DNA of 37,611 nucleotides from Acidobacteriota bacterium (GCA_016211085.1 JACQSY010000082.1:1-37611); one strand, 5' to 3'. Counted from the stretch's first letter, positions 1-8,598 are shown. Notes: a model not told the origin generated them from the sequence alone. Numbers and translations are program-made.

Positions 1-83
1 CCTTTTTGGAGCAGACGCATCGCCTTCAGACGCCGCCGCTCCAATTTGACTCGATCAAACTTGACTCCAGCTGGATGTCCCAT
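1..83 (-). CDS. N-terminus of a helix-turn-helix protein, probably IS630-like transposase (partial)
   Basis: An open frame starts at ATG 83 on the minus strand and runs off the left edge. Its first residues read MGHPAGVKFDRVKLERRRLK followed by AMRLLQK. This looks, from memory, like the start of the winged-helix DNA-binding domain of IS630-type transposases and related resolvase-like proteins, in which an R/K-rich helix leads into a homeodomain-like fold. Only about 27 codons are visible, there is no clear Shine-Dalgarno, and no terminal repeat can be seen. It could equally be an unrelated HTH regulator or a decayed remnant. Confidence 0.45.
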   Translation of the reverse strand, partial: MGHPAGVKFDRVKLERRRLKAMRLLQK

Positions 84-178
84 GCCCGCAAGTATAACCG
101 ACTCCAGCGCATTTGTCACTAGGTTATGTAATGCTCGTTAAGTCGAGGCTTGGGCTCGTGTAGAGCTGAAACTGTGGG

Positions 179-1609
179 TTAAAAATTTCCGTCTTCTGTT
201 TTTGGCTTGCGGCGCGCCAAGCCAGACTTTTGAGCCGCCTTAGCCACTGCATGAGCCACGGCTCGCGCCACTCTCTGGTCGAAAACAGAAGGGATGATAT
301 AGTCTTCGTTCAGCTCCTTGGCGCTGATGATGGAAGCAATCGCCTGAGCTGCTGCCAATTTCATGGGCTCGTTGATTTGCGTGGCACGGCAATCCAACGC
401 TCCCCTGAAAATTCCGGGAAAAGCCAACACATTGTTAATTTGATTGGGATAGTCGCTACGCCCAGTGGCCATGATGCGCACGTAAGGGGCCGCCTGCTCC
501 GGCATGATTTCCGGAATCGGATTGGCCATTGCGAAGACAATGGCGTCCTTGGCCATTTTCCTGAGCCAGGCGGGTTGCACGGTCCGCGGTCCGGAGAGAC
601 CGAGAAAAACATCACAATTTTTCAGCCCCTCCTCCAAACTGCCTTTGAAATTCTCCTGATTGGTGTTCTCGGCGTACCACTTTTTGGCAACGTTGAGCTC
701 GCCACGGCCTTGATAGATGGCGCCGGCGCGGTCAAATCCTATAAATCGCCTCACACCATAAGCCATGAGCATCTTGGTACAGGCCACACCGGCAGCCCCG
801 ACACCCGAGACCACCACCTTGAGACTGGAAGGCTTTTTCTTAACAATTCTCAAGGCATTTATCAGCGCCGCCAGCACCACCACGGCCGTTCCGTGCTGAT
901 CATCATGCATGACCGGGATATCAAGTTCTTCCTTGAGCCGATCTTCGACTTCAAAGCAGCGAGGCGCGGCGATATCCTCCAGGTTGATCCCTCCGAAAAC
1001 CGGCGCAATCGCTTTGCAGGCTTTGATGATTTCTTCAGTATCCTGCGTTGCCAGGGCAATTGGAAAGGCATCGACTCCACCAAATTCCTTGAAGAGCATG
1101 GCCTTGCCTTCCATAACCGGAAGAGAGGCTTCGGGACCCAGGTTTCCCAATCCCAGAATGGCGGAACCGTCTGTTATCACGGCCACCGTGTTTTTCTTGA
1201 TGGTAAGCGAGTAGACTTTCGACTTGTCCTCGGCGATGGCCAGGCAAACCCGCGCCACGCCCGGCGTGTAGGCACGGGAAAGATCGGCGCGAGTTTTCAA
1301 GGGGAATCGTGAATTGACTTCGATCTTCCCTCCCAAATGCATTAGGAACGTCAGATCGCTGACCTCGATCAGTTCCACGTCCTTGACCTTGGATATCAAC
1401 TGGATGATCCGCTCCCCATGTGCTTCGTCGGCAACATTGACAGTGATGTCGCGTATGGTGTGGCCTTCCGTAACATCGACCAGATCCACGGCGCCAATAT
1501 CACCGCCGCCCTTACCAATGGCGGAAGTGAGTCGCCCCAACATTCCTGGACGATTGGTCAGCTTTATCCTGAAGGTGAGACTGTTACTCGCGCTTGGTGC
1601 AACATGCAT
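179..1609 (-). CDS. Malic enzyme with N-terminal ACT domain
   Basis: This 476-residue protein should catalyse oxidative decarboxylation of malate to pyruvate in the cytoplasm. Residues about 10-85 resemble an ACT regulatory domain (LTNRPGMLGRLTSAIG). The rest is the compact bacterial malic enzyme: YTPGVA with the catalytic tyrosine near residue 113, NTVAVITDGSAILGLGN, EGKAMLFKEFGG with the catalytic lysine, the metal-binding region INLEDIAAP and PVMHDDQHGTA, and the dinucleotide-binding GVGAAGVACTKML. The start ATG at 1609 has AGGAGTG eight bases upstream. The ACT domain suggests allosteric control by a small molecule, possibly an amino acid, which is inference. NAD versus NADP preference cannot be read here. 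It is last in a minus-strand run with the membrane protein and amidohydrolase upstream, separated from them by repeats. Confidence 0.95.
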   Translation of the reverse strand: MHVAPSASNSLTFRIKLTNRPGMLGRLTSAIGKGGGDIGAVDLVDVTEGHTIRDITVNVADEAHGERIIQLISKVKDVELIEVSDLTFLMHLGGKIEVNSRFPLKTRADLSRAYTPGVARVCLAIAEDKSKVYSLTIKKNTVAVITDGSAILGLGNLGPEASLPVMEGKAMLFKEFGGVDAFPIALATQDTEEIIKACKAIAPVFGGINLEDIAAPRCFEVEDRLKEELDIPVMHDDQHGTAVVVLAALINALRIVKKKPSSLKVVVSGVGAAGVACTKMLMAYGVRRFIGFDRAGAIYQGRGELNVAKKWYAENTNQENFKGSLEEGLKNCDVFLGLSGPRTVQPAWLRKMAKDAIVFAMANPIPEIMPEQAAPYVRIMATGRSDYPNQINNVLAFPGIFRGALDCRATQINEPMKLAAAQAIASIISAKELNEDYIIPSVFDQRVARAVAHAVAKAAQKSGLARRKPKTEDGNF

Positions 1610-1666
1610 GAAAATACACTCCTGATCAGCCGCCGATTATCACACAATGAAGAAAAAAAGAAAAAG

Positions 1667-1790
1667 TGGCGTAAGCGTTCGGTGTTTATGGCATCAGGAG
1701 CGCTCCTTGCAGTCGCGCCTCCGATTAATTCGTGCCTCGGATGACAGGGCACCATTCCGTAATCAGAGGCGCGCACCAAGCGCCAGCGAG
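1667..1790 (+). repeat. Family-1 palindromic repeat, two partial units
   Basis: The stretch 1667-1724 matches the right part of the family-1 unit (GTAAGCGTT, a GGAGCGCTC core and the end CGCGCCTCCGAT). The stretch 1764-1790 is the left arm of a second unit (CAGAGGCGCGCACCAAGCGC). The second arm runs directly into the family-2 repeat. Full units are described at 7925-8119. Confidence 0.7.
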
Positions 1791-1865
1791 ATTGCGAAGT
1801 TCGAATCTACCAATTCCGAGTTCGACATTCATTCGAAGTTTGCGCTTCGCATTTCGTACTTTCTT
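1789..1865 (+). repeat. Family-2 palindromic repeat (copy 1)
   Basis: About 77 bp rich in GCGAAGTTCGAA and TTCGAAGT words, with outer arms GATTGCGAAGTTCGAA and CGCATTTCGTACTT. It shares organisation and many words with the sequences at 30343-30428 and 37444-37519, which lie in the opposite orientation. Like the copy near 37.5 kb, it is joined to a family-1 arm. Confidence 0.6.
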
Positions 1866-1866
1866 C

Positions 1867-2298
1867 TTAAGCGCTCCCCTCGCCGCCGGAGCCGACACGT
1901 TTCGACCCGTATTTCATCTCTCCCAGGCGCACCACCACGAACCCAATCAAAGCAAGAATAAAAAAAACCAAGAGAAGCCAGGCGATCCCCTGAAGCGCTC
2001 CAATGGTCGTGCGGTACAGCTCCAGCACCCAGCGGTCGGCATTAAGAACCAGCAGAGGCCGGGTCCGCTCGCCACTGAGGGTCGGATTGATGTATCTTTC
2101 CAGTTCCCAAATTCGGACGCCGCTTGAGATCCCCACCACGTAAATAGCGAACATCAAATAACGAACCCACGCCATGTAGATCGGGTCGGAAAGTATCCGT
2201 TGCAGGATGGTGCCGGTCGCGTTGAGGAACAGTCGCGACACCACAAAAGAAACGAGCAGTGCTACCAAAAAGGTAACCGCCAGAAGAGAGAGAAACAT
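1867..2298 (-). CDS. Small integral membrane protein of unknown function
   Basis: This 143-residue protein has three likely membrane segments: residues about 3-25 (N-terminal, LLAVTFLVALLVSFVVS), about 46-62 (YLMFAIYVVGISSGVRI) and about 100-126 (GIAWLLLVFFILALIGFVVV). A polar loop of about 35 residues lies between the second and third. The C-terminus is short and Gly/Ser rich. I do not recognise the family. It begins 48 bp after the stop of the exported amidohydrolase on the same strand, so the two are probably co-transcribed. The upstream GGTGAG is only a weak ribosome-binding site. Confidence 0.75.
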   Translation of the reverse strand: MFLSLLAVTFLVALLVSFVVSRLFLNATGTILQRILSDPIYMAWVRYLMFAIYVVGISSGVRIWELERYINPTLSGERTRPLLVLNADRWVLELYRTTIGALQGIAWLLLVFFILALIGFVVVRLGEMKYGSKRVGSGGEGSA

Positions 2299-2346
2299 GC
2301 GCTCACCGCTTTCACACGACAGGAAACAAGGAGAACCGAACGTGCC

Positions 2347-4098
2347 CTATCTCAATTCCTGGCGATCATATACAACTTTCCCGCCCAGAAAAGTCGCAAC
2401 CGGCTGGATCTCTTTAATTTTTTCCTCAGGAACGGTGAGAAAATCCTCCTCAATCACCACCAGATCAGCCAACTTGCCGGGTTCGATTGATCCTTTCAAG
2501 TTCTCCTCAAACGTGATGTAAGCATTGTTAATCGTCATCAGCCGTAGAGCGTCGGCCCGACTGAGCTTCTGATCCGGCCCAATGACCTGGCCGTCATTCA
2601 TCTTACGGGTGATCCAGAAGTAAAGTTGTAGAAACGGGCTGATAAGGGCTCCGGGACGATCGCTGCCGCCTCCCACCACAAGGCCTGCGTCCTGCCAGTC
2701 TTTCACACGCATCACTTTGGCGGCACGTTTCTCACCCCAGAAGTAACGCATTCGGCCTCCTGCTTCGTAAGGATGATTCTGCGTCGAAATAATAACGCCC
2801 AGCTTTTTCATTCGTTCGAACTGATCCAGCCGGGTGTAGTGCCCGTGCTCGAGGATCCATCGCTTGCCAATGATTGAATGATCCTGATTGGCCTTTTCAT
2901 AAGCGGCAAGGACAATATCCACGCCCTTGTCGCCCACTGCATGAATGCAGCCGCGCCAGCCGAGACGGTTAAAAGCGACCACTGCCTGCTCGAATTTATC
3001 CACCGGGACTCTTTGCAATCCAAAATAGTCGGGAGGCGCCGGCGCGTCTCCAAGATTTTCGTAAGGTTCTGTCATGAGTCCGGCTTCGAAGCCGCCATCG
3101 ATCCCAAATTCACCAATGCCGTCCAGCCGCAACATTGCGTCTCCAAAACCGGTGGAGACTCCCCACTGGCTGAGCTGCCTTACCAGCTCATCGACCGAGG
3201 CGTTTTGGAAATTGGGGCTCAGGTTCATGCTCACCCGCAGCGTGAGCTCGTCCGATTTCCAGAGTTGCTGGTAAATGCGCATATCTTCCGCTGAGACTCC
3301 CGGCTCACGCAGAGAGGTGAATCCCACTGCATTGGCCCGCTTTTGCATGAAGCGTAAGGCTTCGAGTTTCTGCTGCGGCGTTGCCGGCGGGATGAGCCCT
3401 CTGACCAGCCGCAGTGCATTGTCCAGGATCAGGCCCGTGAGCTCTCCAGTACGGGGATCTTTTTCAATCAATCCCCCTTCAGGTGAAGGAGTGTCGACCG
3501 TGATGTTCGCCTTCTGCAGCGCGAGCGAGTTCAGGGTGTAATTGTGGCCACCCGTGATCACAACAGGGTGGCGGGGAGAAATACGGTCCAGATCCTGTCG
3601 CGTAGGCTCCCGCTTTTCCCTCAGCTGTTCCGGCGTGATGCCGGCCGTGGTGAACACGACTTCCCCCGGAGGGGTTTGGGCAATCTTTTCCTCTAGCTTG
3701 CCTAGCAGTTGCTCAATCGAGCTGACCTGAGAAATGTCTACCCCCCGATATTGGCCTACGGCACTTTGAAGCATGTGAAAATGCCCATCACTGAGGCCCG
3801 GCAAAACGGTCTTTCCCTTTAGATCAATCGTACGGGTGTTCTTTCCTGCCAAAGCCAGAATGGCGGAACTGTCGCCCACGTCGAGGATTCGATCCTTCCA
3901 GATGGCTATTGCTTCTTGGATGTTGAAATCCTTGTCGACGGTTAATATTTTCCCGTTGAATAAAATCAAATCGGGGGCAAGGCCGCCCTGCGCTGCCGCC
4001 ATAACGGCTCCGCCGACGAAAAACAGGCTAACCAGGATTGCTAACTTGAGAGGACGTTTTGCTTGATCAACTTTAGCAATATCCTTTTTCTCCATCAT
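2347..4098 (-). CDS. Exported amidohydrolase family 3 protein (YtcJ-like)
   Basis: A metal-dependent hydrolase of the amidohydrolase superfamily, about 583 residues, whose substrate cannot be read from sequence. The frame stays open to 4254, but ATG ATG at 4098/4095 is preferred because GGGAAGG lies just upstream and a signal peptide follows (KRPLKLAILVSLFFVGGAVM, then AAAQG). Visible motifs are ILFNGKILTVDKDF (N-terminal beta-sandwich), LSDGHFHML (metal-binding HxH), IHAVGDKGVD, RWILEHGHYTR (metal His) and VGGGSDRPG (catalytic Asp). The end KGSIEPGKLADLVVIEEDF is the typical C-terminal signature. Periplasmic location is inferred. A diverged relative, also exported, is at 34170-36080. Confidence 0.9.
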   Translation of the reverse strand: MMEKKDIAKVDQAKRPLKLAILVSLFFVGGAVMAAAQGGLAPDLILFNGKILTVDKDFNIQEAIAIWKDRILDVGDSSAILALAGKNTRTIDLKGKTVLPGLSDGHFHMLQSAVGQYRGVDISQVSSIEQLLGKLEEKIAQTPPGEVVFTTAGITPEQLREKREPTRQDLDRISPRHPVVITGGHNYTLNSLALQKANITVDTPSPEGGLIEKDPRTGELTGLILDNALRLVRGLIPPATPQQKLEALRFMQKRANAVGFTSLREPGVSAEDMRIYQQLWKSDELTLRVSMNLSPNFQNASVDELVRQLSQWGVSTGFGDAMLRLDGIGEFGIDGGFEAGLMTEPYENLGDAPAPPDYFGLQRVPVDKFEQAVVAFNRLGWRGCIHAVGDKGVDIVLAAYEKANQDHSIIGKRWILEHGHYTRLDQFERMKKLGVIISTQNHPYEAGGRMRYFWGEKRAAKVMRVKDWQDAGLVVGGGSDRPGALISPFLQLYFWITRKMNDGQVIGPDQKLSRADALRLMTINNAYITFEENLKGSIEPGKLADLVVIEEDFLTVPEEKIKEIQPVATFLGGKVVYDRQELR

Positions 4099-4276
4099 TT
4101 CCTTCCCTCGTTCCATGGAAACCCTTAACATCATCCTCTGACGGGTGAGTACTGAGCTGTGAATTGGTTCTTGCTTTACTCGATAATGCTTGACAATCTG
4201 ACCGATGTCAACGCACCGGAATTCCCTTTTCATAGTCCTTCTATCTTGGGCCACAAAGTTGAGACAAAATCGAGGA

Positions 4277-5232
4277 ATGCTTCAGGGACCCGGCTCCGTT
4301 TCGGAGATTCGCCGCAAGCTTTGGCTCAGCATGCTGCTTTATCCCGGCCATACTTTGCCCACCGCCGCCGCTCCCGTGCTGGTTGCCTGCGGGCTGGCGG
4401 TGCGTGAGGGGGTATTTCATTGTGGCCGGCATTGGCAGCATTTGCTTCGGGTTGGCTGGTCCAGCTGGGAGGCGTGATCACAGACAACTACTACAACCTG
4501 AGACGACACGCCGATGATAAAGAGCACCAAGCCCTGGTTGAAGCACTCCAGCAGAAAGTCATTTCACTTAAGGAATTGCGAAGGACCATTTATGCCTGCT
4601 ACGGGCTGGCGGTACTGATTGCATTTTATCTTGTGCACGTCGCTGGTTTTCCAATCGTGGTCGTGGGGATCGCGTGCATAGTCGCCAGCGTGATTTATTC
4701 AGCAGGACCCTTTCCGCTTGGCGACCACGGCCTGGGCGACGTTTTATTTTTCGTGTTCTTTGGCATTGTTTCAGTGATGGCCAGCTTTTACGTACAGGCT
4801 ATCAATGGGGTGGATGAGCCGCTTGGGGGCAGCATGGAAACACCGGTTTGGCCATGGCAGGTGTTGTTCTCCTCTTTTCCCATCGGTGCCCTCACCACCA
4901 ATATCCTGATTATTGATAACATCCGAGACCTTGATTATGACCGTGATAAGGGTGAAAAAACTCTTGCGGTAATCATTGGTGCAGGGTGGAGCCGGGTGGA
5001 ATTCATGGGGCTGCTAGCCCTGGCCTACGCTGTGCCTTTTGCGTACTGGGTGCACGAGCGCTTCAACCACATTATGCTCTTGCCGGTGCTCTCTCTTCCA
5101 TACGCCCTTTGGGTATCGGCCCAACTGATTCGCCGGCAGAGCTACCAGGAACTGGTTCCGCTAACGCCCCAGGCGGGTCAGGTTCTGTTGGTCTACGCTA
5201 TCCTGCTGAGTAGCGCCTTCGCCTTTAGCTGA
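4277..5232 (+). CDS. menA: MenA/UbiA-type prenyltransferase, interrupted by an apparent -1 frameshift
   Basis: This membrane enzyme would prenylate 1,4-dihydroxy-2-naphthoate in menaquinone synthesis. The main frame (from TTG 4420, 270 aa) lacks the usual N-terminus. That missing part lies in the preceding frame: 4277 onward encodes YPGHTLPTAAAPVLVACGLA and then VREGVFH, the typical MenA start. The two frames meet at 4418-4422 (CAT/TTG), where one extra base would restore a protein of about 318 aa. Downstream motifs are ITDNYYNLRRHADD (first Asp-rich region, with N where the second D is often seen) and NIRDLDYDRDKGEKTLAV (second Asp-rich motif). Around eight membrane segments follow. The start codon is uncertain because AGGA abuts ATG 4277; 4205 is an alternative. 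Either a sequencing indel or a genuine lesion is possible. Confidence 0.8.
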
Positions 5233-5331
5233 CCTCAAGTGCGTGAATTGGGGTACTTAGAAGGTGGTGAAATCCCTCCTACTGATATTGAGAAACTTCC
5301 GGTAGAATTTTGGTGTTTGAGAGGACGCAAC

Positions 5332-5604
5332 ATGCAGGAGCGGGATTTTTACCATGAACGCCGCGAGACCAAGCCGGCACATTACACCTGTCCTTATTGC
5401 CGCCAGACCGCAGATTTTCAGATACGTTGGCTGATACGAGAGAAGAAAAAAGAATTGCCCCGCGGAGCCTCAGCTGAGGACCACCAGAAATTTGCCAAGA
5501 TGCGTTCCTACATGATTCGGGAGGATGATTATTTGCTCTGCCCCAATTCCCGCTGCCGCCGGCGCTTTGAGATTCCCACCCAGCAGTCTGTGGTATTTCT
5601 CTAG
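5332..5604 (+). CDS. Small zinc-ribbon-like protein
   Basis: A 90-residue cytoplasmic protein with two cysteine pairs, CPYC near residue 20 and CPNSRC near residue 72, followed by RRRFEIP. This is consistent with one zinc-binding site built from CxxC and CxxxxC knuckles. Between them lies a basic stretch (REKKKELPRGA). The frame is open from GTG 5239, but ATG 5332 has GAGAGG seven bases upstream and starts just before the conserved-looking part, so I chose it. It lies 99 bp after menA. The function is unknown. Confidence 0.65.
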   Translation: MQERDFYHERRETKPAHYTCPYCRQTADFQIRWLIREKKKELPRGASAEDHQKFAKMRSYMIREDDYLLCPNSRCRRRFEIPTQQSVVFL

Positions 5605-5611
5605 AACTGCT

Positions 5612-6268
5612 TTACCTTCGAGCAAACACCACAAAGTACTTTTCTTCAAAAAGGGGAATTTGCTGAACAAGCTCGAAACCGATCTTCTTCATCCACTGGG
5701 CGGCTTGCTCCAGGCTGACCTGCAGCTGTTCATTTCCCTTGTGGGGAGCCTTGGGATGATCTTTAACAAAATCAATGACCACAATGCGCCCAGTCGGCTT
5801 TAGATAAGAGGCCAGATGGGTCAGGTAGGGTTCACGATTTTCGATATGGTGGAGCACATCATGAAAAAAGGCCAGGTCCACATCGCGCTGGGGCAGCTTC
5901 GGGTCATTGAATTCTCCGGCAACGGTTCTTACATTGGTGATTTTTTCCTGACTGGCGCGCTCGTTAATGTGGGCCAGGAGTCCTGTGTCAATGTCCACCG
6001 CATAAATCAGTCCGCTCGCGCCTACTGCCTTTGCCATAGGGATCGAAAAAGTTCCAGTGCCGGCACCTATATCGGCTACGTGGTCTCCAGGTTTCAGCTC
6101 AAGGCTCTTGACGATCTCCTCGACCTTGAGTGATTCCAAACGCTGGGGTCGGTCCAAAACGTCCACCCATTCCTGGGTGGAACGGGAGCCCAGCTGAGCC
6201 ATGCCGGCGCTGGTCCAAAGCAGTAAGAATAAGCCAATGAAACAACAGAACTTTCTTAAAGCGACCAT
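5612..6268 (-). CDS. Exported SAM-dependent methyltransferase-fold protein
   Basis: A 218-residue class I methyltransferase: motif I is VADIGAGTGTFSIPMA near residue 65, the acidic motif II is YAVDID, and FFHDVLHHIE and LKPTGRIVVIDF follow. The preferred start ATG 6268 has GAGAGGTGG upstream and begins a clear signal peptide (MVALRK, hydrophobic core FIGLFLLLW, likely cleavage after SAGMA). Secretion is odd, because SAM is made in the cytoplasm. Either the leader anchors the protein or the fold has another role outside. The gene converges on the zinc-ribbon gene with only 7 bp between stops. The substrate is unknown. Confidence 0.85.
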   Translation of the reverse strand: MVALRKFCCFIGLFLLLWTSAGMAQLGSRSTQEWVDVLDRPQRLESLKVEEIVKSLELKPGDHVADIGAGTGTFSIPMAKAVGASGLIYAVDIDTGLLAHINERASQEKITNVRTVAGEFNDPKLPQRDVDLAFFHDVLHHIENREPYLTHLASYLKPTGRIVVIDFVKDHPKAPHKGNEQLQVSLEQAAQWMKKIGFELVQQIPLFEEKYFVVFARR

Positions 6269-6432
6269 ATGATTCCACCTCTCTATATACAGGCCTTTGA
6301 TAGGTTGAGTATAGGCTGAAATCGGGAACACGTAAATTCACGAATTCAGCAGAACCGCCTGCCCTTCTTTATAAAACATTCCCCATCATATCGTTTAAAA
6401 TGGTACAGTGGTCTTGTAAGGAGATAACGGTC

Positions 6433-6618
6433 ATGAATAAGGAGTATTTCCGCTGCCCGGTCTGCGAACTCTACGTGCTGGAGGAATTTCGGGAGAACCA
6501 TTTGAACCGGCACAAAGAGCCTCGCACCGCCCGCAGATACCTGGATCGGGGCCTGCCGGTTCCCGGTTCTGTAGACGAGCTAGAGGAGGAGGAAGAGACG
6601 ACGGAAGTTGTCCAGTAG
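6433..6618 (+). CDS. 61-residue C2H2 zinc-finger-like protein
   Basis: The start ATG 6433 follows AAGGAG with nine bases spacing. The N-terminal half contains CPVC, twelve residues, then HLNRH. This gives C-x2-C-x12-H-x3-H, the spacing of a classical C2H2 zinc finger. A basic segment (KEPRTARRYLDR) follows, then an acidic tail (ELEEEEETTE). Binding of a single zinc ion is likely. Binding to nucleic acid or protein is inference. It is monocistronic, diverging from the exported methyltransferase gene. Confidence 0.7.
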   Translation: MNKEYFRCPVCELYVLEEFRENHLNRHKEPRTARRYLDRGLPVPGSVDELEEEEETTEVVQ

Positions 6619-6823
6619 CAGTGGAGACGTCCTTGTTCCGGCAAAAACTGCCGGCTCGCAGTTAACCCCTTTTCGTAAACTCCCCTAGACTCCCCCTGGA
6701 AAATTAGTAAACACCCGGACTCCACGTTAACGCATACCCGCGACCTCCTTTCGACAAGCCCAGTCACGCCAAATATCCTCGCCCCCAGCGATGAGTCCGG
6801 CAGGGGACTATCTCGAAATGAGA

Positions 6824-7864
6824 CTATTCAACCCAGTCGGCTAGAAAAACGTTGGTCTCACCTTCCTTTTTGGCGTTCCGGTTGGAGGCAAACACAAGTT
6901 TTCTGCCATCGGGGCTAAACATGGGAAATGAATCAAATTGAGGATGGTAGGTAATCCGTTCCAGCCCCGTCCCGTCGAGATTAATCAAATACAAATCGAA
7001 ATTTCTTCCCTTGGGATCATGAAGGTTGCTGGAGAAGATTACTTTGGCTCCGGAAGGATGAAAGAAAGGAGCAAAGTTAGCGGCACCATTTTGTGTCAAT
7101 TGCCTTTTGTTGGAACCATCGGCATCCATGACAAAAATTTCAAGGCGGTTGGGACGGATTAAATTTTCTTTGAGAAGCTGAAAATAAGAACCCACCTCTT
7201 CTGGAGCGGGACGCGAAGCACGGAACACAATCTTGCGACTGTCGGGAGAGTAAAAAGCCCCACCATCATAACCCGGCTCATGGGTCAACCTTCGTACGTC
7301 ACTCCCGTCCACGTTCATTGAATAAAGCTCCAGGTCCCCATCACGCACCGATGTAAAGACAATCTTGGTGCCGTCCGGGCTGACGGTTGCTTCAGCATCA
7401 TACCCCTCCACCTGCGTCAACCGCTGCGGAATTTTGCCAGAACGATCGGCCTTATAAATGTCGTATTCCGGATAAATCGGCCAAACATAGCCGCGCTCAA
7501 AGCCAGGCTTTGGAGGACAGTGGTCTCCGCCGGCATGAGTCGATGAATAAATCACCTCGTTCCCTCCCGGTAGGAAGTACGCGCACGTGGCGCGCCCTTT
7601 GCCGGTACTGACAAGATACTCGGTTTCCGAACTCAGCTCATAGACCCAGATCTGGTCGCACGCATAAGGTGGTCGTGTGGACTGATAAATCAGTCGTTGC
7701 CCATCAAAATCAAAATATGCCTCGGCGTTTTCATAGCCGTCCGTCAACTGGCGCAAGTTCCTCAGGTGTCTTTCGTGCGTGGGGTCGTCTTGATTCCCTG
7801 CCGCTCCTTCAAACTGAGAAGCTATTATCAACGCCAACACAACCAGCCAAAAAGCTTGTCTCAT
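6824..7864 (-). CDS. Exported TolB-like beta-propeller protein
   Basis: A 346-residue periplasmic protein with an N-terminal signal peptide (MRQAFWLVVLALIIASQFEG, cleavage near AAG-NQ). At least five PD40/WD40-like blades are visible, each with the SPDG-KIVF type signature: SPDGTKIVFTS, SPDSRKIVFRA, HPSGAKVIFSS and SPDGRKLVFAS, alternating with LTQ/LTH and MDADGSNKRQLT. This architecture is shared with the TolB C-terminal propeller, but the TolB N-terminal domain is absent. It probably binds or scaffolds another protein or a ligand. The start has AGGAGTG upstream. It stands alone, upstream of the family-1 doublet. Confidence 0.9.
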   Translation of the reverse strand: MRQAFWLVVLALIIASQFEGAAGNQDDPTHERHLRNLRQLTDGYENAEAYFDFDGQRLIYQSTRPPYACDQIWVYELSSETEYLVSTGKGRATCAYFLPGGNEVIYSSTHAGGDHCPPKPGFERGYVWPIYPEYDIYKADRSGKIPQRLTQVEGYDAEATVSPDGTKIVFTSVRDGDLELYSMNVDGSDVRRLTHEPGYDGGAFYSPDSRKIVFRASRPAPEEVGSYFQLLKENLIRPNRLEIFVMDADGSNKRQLTQNGAANFAPFFHPSGAKVIFSSNLHDPKGRNFDLYLINLDGTGLERITYHPQFDSFPMFSPDGRKLVFASNRNAKKEGETNVFLADWVE

Positions 7865-7924
7865 AAAACAACACTCCTGTGGCGAACAATTTTACCTCAG
7901 GAGTATCCCTGTTAGCTGCGCTTT

Positions 7925-8119
7925 CAGAGGCGCGCACGGAGCGAAGCGGAGTAAGCGCTTGTTTTTTATGGCTGCAGGAGCGCTCATTCGCATTCGCGCC
8001 TCGGATCACTGTGCTTGTGATGACACGCTCACGCTGCGCTGTCAGAGGCGCGCGCAAAGCGCCAGCGGAGCAAGCGCTCGTGTTGGCTGCAGGAGCGCTC
8101 ATTCGCATTCGCGCCTCTG
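7925..8119 (+). repeat. Family-1 palindromic repeat, head-to-tail doublet (reference copy)
   Basis: There are two complete units, 7925-8002 and 8043-8119. Each begins CAGAGGCGCG and ends CGCGCCTC. Inside, short blocks GCG, GCG and AGCGCT on the left face AGCGCT, CGC and CGC on the right, giving one imperfect hairpin with a loop of about 19 nt containing GGCTGCAGG. The 40-bp linker contains ATCACTGTGCTTGTGAT, itself able to fold. The same doublet with the same linker recurs at 12478-12672. It lies between the TolB-like gene and a membrane-protein gene. Confidence 0.85.
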
Positions 8120-8124
8120 ATCCA

Positions 8125-8598
8125 TCAGGAGGCCATCCGTTTTTGTTTACGAAAAAACAAAACGTGCGAAGCAAAAAACACGAGGGTTCCCAAGACCCAT
8201 AGCGCCACGGAAACGATGATTCCTGCGACTAAATGCCCGCCCATGTGGGCCAGTGCCTGCATACCACCTCCATGAGCAGGGTCTGTGAAATAGGTATCCA
8301 CTCCTGCAAACTCATCCACTGCAATTCCGGCAATCGTCAGCAGGGCGGAGGTAAACGCAAGCATCACGGACATGATGGCAAGATCGGCCAGACCATCTCC
8401 GCGGCGAGCTGCCCGGAACGCATACACTGTGATCAAAACAAACAAGAGAATATTCAGACTTGCCCAGTTGGTTCCCCTCTCGTAAGGGATCTCAAAAACA
8501 GGCTTCATCAGAAATCGGATAACGGCAATCAGCGCGAGAAGCAGGATCCCCCAGGAGATCTCCTTCAGATAGCCAGCAAAAGATTGGTTAAGTTTCAT
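8125..8598 (-). CDS. Four-helix membrane protein of unknown function
   Basis: A 157-residue protein with four predicted membrane helices, roughly residues 14-33, 46-62, 73-95 and 120-147, and a His/Gly-rich loop (DPAHGGGMQALAHMGGH) before the last. The C-terminus is basic (FFRKQKRMAS). The start ATG 8598 is preceded by GGAGG at six bases. The 3' end stops five bases from a family-1 repeat. I do not recognise the family. Confidence 0.75.
   Translation of the reverse strand: MKLNQSFAGYLKEISWGILLLALIAVIRFLMKPVFEIPYERGTNWASLNILLFVLITVYAFRAARRGDGLADLAIMSVMLAFTSALLTIAGIAVDEFAGVDTYFTDPAHGGGMQALAHMGGHLVAGIIVSVALWVLGTLVFFASHVLFFRKQKRMAS

Noticed and set aside
230..1312. 360-codon plus-strand ORF antisense to the malic enzyme
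   Set aside because: The opposite strand encodes all malic enzyme motifs. This frame has His/Arg-rich composition and no motif, typical of a shadow frame.
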